Notes under the pieces: generated by a model
What the model saw: the letters and a program-made list of their open reading frames with translations, nothing else
Database searches by the model: none
What the model was told of the DNA's origin: nothing
Program-made: the position numbers and the translations under genes
Assembly: GCA_036397095.1 (NCBI GenBank)
Contig: DASWJQ010000157.1
Span: forward strand, 1-20,664
Reading direction: 5' to 3'
Origin: DASWJQ01 sp036397095
Lineage (GTDB): Bacteria; Chloroflexota; Anaerolineae; Anaerolineales; E44-bin32
DNA length: 20,664 nt
In this document: in pieces, positions 14,618 through 20,664 of the stretch
Position numbering within the stretch: the first letter of the stretch is position 1
Layout of the letters: each line of letters starts with the position of its first letter

Positions 14618-17026
14618 ATGCCTTCTGCGCTGAGAACATTGACGATCGGCTGGCTGCTGCTGGCGCTCACGGCCTGCAACTTGCCGATAGTTGGCACACC
14701 GGCAGCCAGCGCTACACCACCGGCGTCCGCCACCGCTAGCCAAACCCCCTCGCCAACACCGTCCCCCACGCCGGTCCCGGCGGCCCGGCTTGACCAGGCC
14801 GAGTGGGCCTTGTTTGTCGGCGACTGGCCGACGGCGATGGAGGCTTACCAGGAGGCGTTGGCCACGACCGAGGACGACGAGCTGGCCGGCGCCGCCCAAC
14901 TCGGGCTGGGGGCGACGCACATGCGGGCCGGCGGCTTCGGCGAGGCCGAGCAGGCTTTGCTGGTTTTCGTTGAAGACCATCCCGCCCATCCGCAGGCGGC
15001 CGACGGCTGGTTCCTGTTGGGCTTGGCGCGCATGCTGCAGGAGAACCGGGAAGGCGCGATCGAAGCCTTCCAGCAGTTCTTGCAGGCTGCCCCGGGCCAG
15101 CTCGATGCCTACGTCCATGAGCACATTGGTGACATGCTGCGGGAGCTGGACCGGCCCCTGGAGTCCATTCCACACTATCAGGCGGCGGTCGAGGCGCCCA
15201 AGCTTGGCGGAACGCTCGTCCTCCAGGTGAAAATCGGTCTGGCCCACTTCGAGGCCAACCGGTACGAGCCGGCGCTGGCGGCATTTGATGGCGTGTACGC
15301 GGCGGCGGTCGATGATTCAACCAAGGCAACGGCCAATTTCCTGGCCGGCCGCGTGCTGGAAGCGATGGGCGATCCCCAGGCGGCGTATGCCCGCTACCAG
15401 GATTCGCTCAATAACCACCCAGAGGCCTACGATACATATTCCGGGCTAGTCCGGCTGGTCGAAGCCGGCATACCCGTCGACGATTTCCAGCGAGCGATCG
15501 TCGACTACTACGCCGGAGCCTATGAGCCCGCATTACGTGCCTTCAACCAGGCCGAGGTCAGCAATCCTGCCTCGGTTGTGTACTACTACCGCGGTCTTAC
15601 CTTGCGCCAGTTGGCCTTTCATCAGGACGCTGTGGCGGATTTCGCCTTCCTGGTTGAGAACTACCCCGAGTCAAACCAGTGGGGGGACGCCTGGATGGAG
15701 AAGGCACTGACCGAATGGGCCTACCTGGGCGACCGGGAGGCGGCCATCGCCAGCTATGTCGGCTTCGCCGACGCCGCCCCGGAGCACCCGCGCACGCCCG
15801 AAGCCCTGTTGGCGGCCGGTCAAGCGGCCGAGCGCGCCGGGCAGCTCGAGACGGCCGACGGTTTGTGGTGGCGCTTGGTTGAAAGCTACCCTGCCAGCGC
15901 CCAGGCGTCGGAGGCCGCATTCGACGCCGGCGTCGTCCGTTTTCGATTGGGTGCCTTTGCGCCGGCCGGGGTTGCCTTTCAACGTTCGGGCGAATTGGCC
16001 GGCGGCAGCCAGGGCAGGGCGGCCGCCTTCTTCTGGCTGGGCAAAGTGGCCGAGGCCCAGGGGGACCCGACGGCGGCCGAGACGGCCTGGCAGCAGGCGG
16101 CCGGCGCCGATCCGACTGGCTACTACAGCCTGCGGGCCGAAGATCGATTGGCCGGCCGAGCCCCGTTCGAGAGCCTGGGTGTCTACCAGTTTGAGGAGGA
16201 CCGCCAGGCCGCCCGGCTCGAGGCCGAGGCCTGGCTGCGCCAGGTGTTCACGGTGGACGGCCCCGAACCGCTGACCGAGCTGGAGCCCGCCTGGTTAGCC
16301 GACCCACGGGTTGTGCGGGGCCAGGCGTTCTGGCGGCTCGGCCTGTACGTCGAAGCCAAGGCCGAGTTTGAGGCCGTGCGCCAGGAAATGGCGGGGGACG
16401 CCGAAGCCACCTACCGGCTGATCCATCACCTGCTCGATCTGGGCCACTATCAGCCGGCGATCTTCGCGGCCCGCCATATTCTGGATCTGGCGGGCCTGGA
16501 CGACGCCGGCACCATGGAAGCGCCGCGCTACTTCAACCTGATCCGCTTTGGCGCCTACTACGGAGACCTGGTCCTGCCGGCTGCGGCCGAACAGGGATTT
16601 GACCCGCTGTTTGTATTGTCGGTGGTACGCCAGGAGAGTCTGTTCGAGGGCTTCGCCACGTCCTACGCCGAGGCCCGCGGCTTGATGCAAGTGATCCCGA
16701 CAACCGGCGCCGAGATCGCCGCCCAATTGGGCTGGCCGCCAGATTACAGCTCAGAAGATCTTTATAGGCCAATTGTCAGCGTCCGTTTTGGTACCCACTA
16801 CCTGGCGCTGCAGCGCAGTCTGTTCGAGGGCGACCTGGTGGCGGCGCTGACGGCCTACAATGCCGGGCCGGGCAATGCGCTGGCCTGGAAAGAAACAGTG
16901 CCGGATGACCCCGACTTGTATGTGGAGATCGTGCGCATCGAGCAACCCCAGCTCTACGTACGCAGCATCTACGAGGTCTACCGCATTTACCAGGATCTGT
17001 ACGTCGAACCGTCTGCGGGTCTGTAG
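14618..17026 (+). CDS. TPR-containing lytic transglycosylase lipoprotein (SLT, GH23)
   Basis: 802 aa. The lipoprotein signal WLLLALTAC ends at Cys20, followed by a Ser/Thr/Pro linker to about residue 60. TPR-like helical repeats occupy roughly 60-620 (for example AAQLGLGATHMRAGGFGEAEQALL). The C-terminal domain is a Slt70-type transglycosylase that cleaves peptidoglycan to 1,6-anhydromuramic products. Its catalytic acid is Glu673 in VVRQESLF, followed by ARGLMQVIPTTG and ALTAYNAGPGN. The layout mimics Slt70, with TPRs in place of the helical U-domain ring, but the protein is tethered to the membrane. The start at 14618 is set by the abutting promoter and the signal peptide; the longer in-frame start at 14594 would lie upstream of the predicted transcription start. 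The antiporter gene follows after 57 nt. Confidence 0.92.
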   Translation: MPSALRTLTIGWLLLALTACNLPIVGTPAASATPPASATASQTPSPTPSPTPVPAARLDQAEWALFVGDWPTAMEAYQEALATTEDDELAGAAQLGLGATHMRAGGFGEAEQALLVFVEDHPAHPQAADGWFLLGLARMLQENREGAIEAFQQFLQAAPGQLDAYVHEHIGDMLRELDRPLESIPHYQAAVEAPKLGGTLVLQVKIGLAHFEANRYEPALAAFDGVYAAAVDDSTKATANFLAGRVLEAMGDPQAAYARYQDSLNNHPEAYDTYSGLVRLVEAGIPVDDFQRAIVDYYAGAYEPALRAFNQAEVSNPASVVYYYRGLTLRQLAFHQDAVADFAFLVENYPESNQWGDAWMEKALTEWAYLGDREAAIASYVGFADAAPEHPRTPEALLAAGQAAERAGQLETADGLWWRLVESYPASAQASEAAFDAGVVRFRLGAFAPAGVAFQRSGELAGGSQGRAAAFFWLGKVAEAQGDPTAAETAWQQAAGADPTGYYSLRAEDRLAGRAPFESLGVYQFEEDRQAARLEAEAWLRQVFTVDGPEPLTELEPAWLADPRVVRGQAFWRLGLYVEAKAEFEAVRQEMAGDAEATYRLIHHLLDLGHYQPAIFAARHILDLAGLDDAGTMEAPRYFNLIRFGAYYGDLVLPAAAEQGFDPLFVLSVVRQESLFEGFATSYAEARGLMQVIPTTGAEIAAQLGWPPDYSSEDLYRPIVSVRFGTHYLALQRSLFEGDLVAALTAYNAGPGNALAWKETVPDDPDLYVEIVRIEQPQLYVRSIYEVYRIYQDLYVEPSAGL

Positions 17027-17083
17027 CGACGGTGCCAAGCACGCCCATCTTCACCGGCAGCAAGCCATGACAGGGGTTCTGGC

Positions 17084-18970
17084 TTGAACCACAATTCGGC
17101 CCCGTTTGTCTCCCTTCTTTTGATCCTGGGTATAGCTGTGGCAGCGCCGCTGCTGGCGAACCGCCTGCGCCGGATCGCGATACCAATCGTGGTCGTCGAA
17201 ATCCTGGCGGGGATCGTGATCGGGCAAAGTGGCTTCAACCTGGTCGAAACGTCGGCCGTCGAGGAGTTTCTGGCCGAATTCGGCTTCACCTTACTCATGT
17301 TTCTGTCGGGCCTCGAAATCGACTTTTCCTTGCTGCGTTCCGGCGCCTCCGGCACTGGCCCAGCCAGCCGGTGGCGATCCCCGCTGGCAGTGGGTGTTGG
17401 CTTGTTCGTCTTGACTTTAGGCCTGGCCCTGGGCGGTTCCTTCGGGCTGCGCCAGGTCACACCGCTGGGCGACCCGGTGCTGATGGCCCTGATATTGAGC
17501 ACGACATCGTTGGGCGTTGTGGTGCCGGTGCTGAAGGAGCGCCGGCTGGAGACGCGTCCGTATGGCCAGTACATTCTGGTGGCGGCGACGGTTGCCGATT
17601 TTGCGACTCTGCTGTTGTTGACGGTCTTCGTCGCTGCTATCAGCGGCGGGCTGACCCTGGACTTGCTATTGATCTTGGTGCTGCTTGCCGGCTTTGGCCT
17701 GTTTGCTCGGCTGGGGCGTATTGCCCGCCGCTGGCGCTGGCTCCAGCATGTCATGGAGGACTTGTCCCATGCCACCGGCCAACTGCGTGTTCGTGGTGCC
17801 TTTGCTTTGATGGTGGCCTGGGTCGTGCTTGCCGAGGCGTTGGGCGCGGAAGTCATCCTGGGCGCCTTCATGGCCGGCGCGCTCATCAGTCTGCTCGGAG
17901 GCGCCGGTGAAAGCCAACTGCGCGACAAACTTGACGCCATCGGCTACGGCTTCTTCATCCCCATCTTCTTCATCCTGGTCGGGGCCAACTTCCGGGTCGA
18001 GTCCATTTTCGGATCGGACCAGGCGCTGTTGGTCGTTGCCGTGCTTCTGATCCTCGCCTTGCTGGTCAAATTGGTGCCGGCAATGCTCTTGCGCACGATG
18101 TTCACGGCTCGTGAGACATTGGCGGCCGGTTTCCTGCTTTCGGCTCGCCTGTCGCTGATTATTGCCGCCTCGGCGATTGCGCTGGATTTGGGGGCCATCA
18201 GCGAGGCAATCAATGCCGACGTCATCCTGGTGGCGATTATCAGCGTCTCGGTTGCTCCCGTAGTGTTCAACCGGCTTGTGCCGCCTTCAATCGAGCAAGC
18301 CCGCCGCGGAACGGTCATCGTCGGCGCCGACCCGCTGGCCGAGCTGCTGGTCCGCCGTCTGGTCGCCACGGGCGAGCAGGTAACCATGACTACAACCCAG
18401 CAGGAGTCCGCCCAGCTGTTTGAACGAGCGGGCGCCCGGGTTGTGGTCGGCGCCGGCTCCCTGGAGGAGCGTCTGACGGCGGCCGGCGCCGGACAGGCCC
18501 AAGCGATGGTTATCCTGGAGGGGGACGCCGAGGAAGTCATGTATGCCTGTGAGCTCGGCAGGTCGGCGTTCGACCTACCAACCCTGGTGGCTCGAGCGAC
18601 TGATGTCGCCCAAGTTGCCAGGTTGCAGGCGATGGGCGTCAGGGCGGTTCAGTCGACCCTGGCAACGGCTATGGCGCTTGAAGGGGCCTTGCGATTTCCG
18701 ACGGCGTTCGATGTCCTGGCCCACCAGGCTGAGGGGGTCGAGGTTGCCGAGTCGGAGCTGCGCAACCCCGTACTGGCGGGGCTGGCGGTACGCCAACTAA
18801 ACCTGCCCGGCGATGCCCTGCTCCTTACGCTGACACGCGGGGATGAGGTCACCGTGCCGCATGGTGATGACCTACTTCGCTTGGGTGATCGACTTTCGGT
18901 GGTCGGTAGTCCGGACGCCGTGAAGCAGGCTATCCAATTGATGGAGCCGACCGCGGGTTCGTTTACGTGA
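17084..18970 (+). CDS. CPA2-family cation:H+ antiporter with C-terminal RCK domain
   Basis: 628 aa. About twelve membrane segments span residues 8-405, with the family patterns VEILAGIVIGQSGF, EFGFTLLMFLSGLEIDF, and a membrane Asp172 in VAATVADFATLLLL at the usual ion-binding position. A TrkA-N (RCK) domain follows at about 410-525 and a TrkA-C domain at about 545-626. This is the plan of KefB/KefC-type proteins exchanging K+ or Na+ for H+; the ion is not predictable. The RCK nucleotide motif reads VIVGADPLAELL, lacking the second and third glycines of GxGxxG, so NAD binding may be lost or altered. The start is a TTG at 17084 with only a weak GGGG upstream. The stop overlaps a converging pseudogene by 8 nt. 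Confidence 0.88.
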   Translation: MNHNSAPFVSLLLILGIAVAAPLLANRLRRIAIPIVVVEILAGIVIGQSGFNLVETSAVEEFLAEFGFTLLMFLSGLEIDFSLLRSGASGTGPASRWRSPLAVGVGLFVLTLGLALGGSFGLRQVTPLGDPVLMALILSTTSLGVVVPVLKERRLETRPYGQYILVAATVADFATLLLLTVFVAAISGGLTLDLLLILVLLAGFGLFARLGRIARRWRWLQHVMEDLSHATGQLRVRGAFALMVAWVVLAEALGAEVILGAFMAGALISLLGGAGESQLRDKLDAIGYGFFIPIFFILVGANFRVESIFGSDQALLVVAVLLILALLVKLVPAMLLRTMFTARETLAAGFLLSARLSLIIAASAIALDLGAISEAINADVILVAIISVSVAPVVFNRLVPPSIEQARRGTVIVGADPLAELLVRRLVATGEQVTMTTTQQESAQLFERAGARVVVGAGSLEERLTAAGAGQAQAMVILEGDAEEVMYACELGRSAFDLPTLVARATDVAQVARLQAMGVRAVQSTLATAMALEGALRFPTAFDVLAHQAEGVEVAESELRNPVLAGLAVRQLNLPGDALLLTLTRGDEVTVPHGDDLLRLGDRLSVVGSPDAVKQAIQLMEPTAGSFT

Positions 18971-19535
18971 ACCGGCGGCTCGGATCCTGGTCATACGCCA
19001 GGCTGACGTTGGTGTGCCCAGGCTTGGGCTGGGGCTCCTGATCGGCCGCAAAGACCTCGAATTTGCCGTTGGGGCGCTTCAGGAACATCGGCAGACTCCG
19101 GCGGCCGTTTTCCTCTAGCAAATCGTGAAGGCCGAATTCCTCGGTCAACCGGGTCGCCTTAACCTCTGTCCCAGCCTGCCTGAAAACCTCATCCAGCCGA
19201 CGATAGGTCCACTCCGGGCCAAACAGCAGCCGTCCTCGAAGCTGGTTGCTCACACCTTGCCTCTGGTCACGACGGTCGCTGGCTGGTGGTGCGATTTGGT
19301 GTACCCCTTCCCGGCCAAACACCTCACGGAAGTGGAGGCAGGCCAACGCGTTGACCTCATCATTCGGCGTGAGGGCCAACAAACGACCTATGCCGGAGAG
19401 GTCCAGTTCTTCGAGCGCGGATTGCGATAGCCCGCTGCCATAGGCTGTATCCAAGCCGCTCATCCGGGCCTGGCGTACGTGGTCGTAATTTGAGTCCAGG
19501 ACCAGCACGCGCGCGCCTGCTTTCTGCCTTCTTAG
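18963..19535 (-). pseudogene. 5'-truncated antiporter: C-terminal RCK fragment
   Basis: About 190 residues resembling the cytoplasmic RCK tail of CPA1-type Na+/H+ antiporters: AGARVLVLDSNYDHVRQARMSG, then LDLSGIGRLLALTPNDEVNALACLHFREVFG, continuing to a normal-looking C-terminus. All membrane segments and the first Rossmann strand with its GxGxxG are missing. Similarity stops at about 19535, where the frame runs into unrelated sequence ending at the neighbouring GNAT gene. No start codon with a ribosome binding site is evident (first internal ATG 19463). The simplest reading is a deletion that removed some 1.2 kb or more of an antiporter gene. A small free-standing RCK protein is less likely because its nucleotide site would be incomplete. 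Confidence 0.7.
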
Positions 19536-19590
19536 ATGAGTGATTGGCTTCGAGGCGCGCGTGGGGGTGAGCGGGGGCGACGCGTCTGGG

Positions 19591-20163
19591 CTACGCCTCG
19601 CTAGGTGGGGGATCTGGCAGGGTCTGAAGTTCGACCACGATCTCCCACACTCCACCACTCAGTTTGCGTTTGGCGGGCAAGCCGCTTTTTCGTATGAAGC
19701 CCAGGATCTTGGCGTTGCTCTGGTGAATCGTTGCCTGCAAACCGTGTATCCCCTGATCTTGGGCGTAGCTGACCAGTCGCAGCAGCAGCAAGGTGCCGAG
19801 GCCGCGGCCCTGGTAGTCATCCTGCACCACCACGGCTGCCTCGACCAGTTGGCTCACCTCGTCCGAGGCGGGGCCGTAGCGGGCCACGCCGACAATTGGT
19901 TCCGCCTCCAGCTCGTCTTCCGTCGCCGCCACCGCCAGAATCGCCATCGAATGGACATGATCGACCGTGGCGAAGCGCTGAGCTTGTTCGAGGGGCAGAT
20001 CCTTGCGCGCCTCGAGAAAACGGAAGTACACGCTCTCGGGGCTTAACCGGTGGAACAGCCTGCGCAGTCCTTCGGCGTCGGTGGGGACGACGGCGCGCAA
20101 AGTGACGCACGAGCCATCGCGCAGTGTGACCTCTTCCTGTTGGAATCGAGCACTGTCGTCCAT
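19591..20163 (-). CDS. GNAT-family N-acetyltransferase
   Basis: 190 aa. The N-terminus VTLRDGSCVTLRAVVPTDAEGLRRLFHRLSPESVYFRFLE is typical of the GNAT domain also found fused to ADP-forming acyl-CoA synthetases and in Pat-type protein lysine acetyltransferases. The acetyl-CoA loop is VVVQDDYQGRGLGTLLLLRLV, and the domain ends with a helix containing NAKILGFIRKSG. Here it stands alone without a cyclic-nucleotide or synthetase domain. ATG 20163 is chosen because AGGAG lies 5 nt upstream; an in-frame GTG at 20178 is less well placed. The substrate is unknown; a protein lysine is plausible from family membership. It lies directly upstream of the antiporter fragment on the same strand. Confidence 0.85.
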   Translation of the reverse strand: MDDSARFQQEEVTLRDGSCVTLRAVVPTDAEGLRRLFHRLSPESVYFRFLEARKDLPLEQAQRFATVDHVHSMAILAVAATEDELEAEPIVGVARYGPASDEVSQLVEAAVVVQDDYQGRGLGTLLLLRLVSYAQDQGIHGLQATIHQSNAKILGFIRKSGLPAKRKLSGGVWEIVVELQTLPDPPPSEA

Positions 20164-20372
20164 GGGCGCTCCTGGCACTAGCGCAAGCCATCCTACCCTA
20201 GCAGCGCCACGACCACCAGACGAGCCTCAGACTGTCCCCGCACCAGCTAGCTGGCTGCCGAAGTTGGATCGCCACCATGTGCCGCTCCCCGACGTGTTCG
20301 AGCCTCGATTCGCGAAGAAGCTGCCAACGTTCTTACCCTCGCTTGGCCGAGTTCACGCGTTCGCTCATGAGG

Positions 20373-20416
20373 TGACATTTTCACTGAACCGTTAACCCCT
20401 GACATTTTCATTGGAC
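20373..20416 (+). repeat. paired 17-bp direct repeats
   Basis: TGACATTTTCACTGAAC (20373-20389) and TGACATTTTCATTGGAC (20400-20416) differ at two positions and are spaced by 27 bp start to start. The AT-rich pair stands out from its GC-rich surroundings and looks like a pair of protein-binding repeats at a transposon end. Confidence 0.7.
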
Positions 20417-20477
20417 TACAACACGAACAGATAGTAGTGTCCCAATAGTGCCGCGGGGAGAAGTGAAGTAGACCGAC

Positions 20478-20503
20478 CTGAGATCAGTCTGCTCTGATCT
20501 TAG
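20478..20503. repeat. inverted repeat (hairpin)
   Basis: CTGAGATCAG (20478-20487) pairs with CTGATCTTAG (20494-20503) over 10 bp with one G-T wobble and a 6-nt loop. No U-tract follows on either strand. Confidence 0.6.
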
Positions 20504-20545
20504 CTCCCGTTCGAGCGTTTCTTGATCTTGATCTCCTTCGGCGGT

Positions 20546-20566
20546 TCGCACTGCCAGGCAGTGCGA
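20546..20566. repeat. perfect 10-bp palindrome with one central base
   Basis: Half-site TCGCACTGCC is followed by a single A and its exact complement, a 21-bp dyad. The near-zero spacer makes a cruciform or dimeric protein-binding site more likely than an RNA hairpin. Confidence 0.7.
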
Positions 20567-20601
20567 TGTCGTCCAGCGTTGAGTCTCAGCCGGTTCCCGC
20601 T

Positions 20602-20664
20602 TCAGGCCGCCCGGTCCAGCTCCCTGATCCGAAGTTTGAGCAGCCGGTTGGCCCCCTTGCGCGT
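20602..20664 (-). CDS. possible 3' end of a gene running off the right edge (partial)
   Basis: On the minus strand a frame is open from the window edge to a TGA at 20604-20602. It encodes 20 residues rich in Arg and Leu (for example RKGANRLLKLRIREL). If the adjacent repeats mark an IS end, this could be the tail of its transposase or helper ATPase, but 20 residues are too few to recognise a family and the reading frame may be fortuitous. Confidence 0.25.
   Translation of the reverse strand, partial: TRKGANRLLKLRIRELDRAA

Larger units (their letters stand above)
20179..20601. mobile_element. probable insertion-sequence scar or end (non-coding)
   Basis: About 420 nt without a convincing gene and with visibly lower GC than the rest. 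It holds a paired direct repeat (20373 and 20400), an imperfect hairpin (20478-20503), a tandem TTGATC duplication near 20522-20533 and a perfect palindrome (20546-20566). Repeated TGACATTTTC-A/T-C/T-TG blocks next to each other are reminiscent of the multiple transposase-binding repeats at IS21-type ends. No transposase ORF is inside, so the family is not established. Confidence 0.45.

Noticed and set aside
20003..20395. 130-codon plus-strand ORF across the GNAT start and the IS-like region
   Set aside because: Antisense to the GNAT N-terminus and crossing its ribosome binding site; no domain visible.

Overview
This is a GC-rich bacterial window that most resembles a Chloroflexota genome (Anaerolineae-like). 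That placement is an inference from the gene repertoire: an NBR1-Ig-like lipoprotein, a TPR/SLT lipoprotein, and an AdoK closely resembling actinobacterial adenosine kinase. No rRNA or marker tree supports it. Most of the window is ordinary chromosomal gene content in short operons. The accessory material sits at the right end: a decayed antiporter fragment and a probable insertion-sequence scar.

Layout. About 107-1131 holds a small unknown protein translationally coupled (GTGA) to a carboxylesterase/phospholipase-type hydrolase. 1216-4471 is a pentose-phosphate operon: transketolase, then rpiB with an ATGA overlap, then a PD-(D/E)XK-like protein of unknown role. 4496-6512 is prolyl-tRNA synthetase with a long leader. 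6518-7775 is recA with a strong promoter, a LexA-like dyad and an intrinsic terminator, followed by a YcaQ/AZL-type DNA glycosylase (7799-9043). A GT-C glycosyltransferase-like membrane protein (minus) and an Ig-like lipoprotein (plus) diverge from about 10.7 kb. 11417-14421 (minus) is an operon of adenosine kinase, a GNAT acetyltransferase and S-adenosylhomocysteine hydrolase, which together clear SAH and adenosine. 14618-18970 (plus) carries a TPR-lytic transglycosylase lipoprotein and a CPA2-type cation/H+ antiporter. 18963-20163 (minus) has the C-terminal stump of a second antiporter and a GNAT protein. 20179-20664 looks like an IS end with repeats and palindromes.

The most interesting signal is the proS leader. 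A good promoter (TTGACC, 17 bp, extended -10 TGATACCTT) is followed 6 nt later by the ATG of a 34-codon ORF with six proline codons. Four of these lie within nine codons. Past its stop is a perfect 9-bp terminator hairpin, and sequence inside the ORF can pair with the terminator's 5' arm (11 of 12 bp) as an antiterminator. A further hairpin inside the proline codons could act as protector. This has the architecture of a trp/his-type ribosome-stalling attenuator, but it precedes an aminoacyl-tRNA synthetase gene and appears to be read from a leaderless mRNA.

A second pattern supports it. At least three other starts (107, 1144, 14618) also sit 6-7 nt behind a TANNNT -10 element with no Shine-Dalgarno, which suggests that leaderless transcription is common in this genome. 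Other genes (1216, 4752, 6601, 7799, 20163) have clear Shine-Dalgarno sequences, so both initiation modes seem to coexist.
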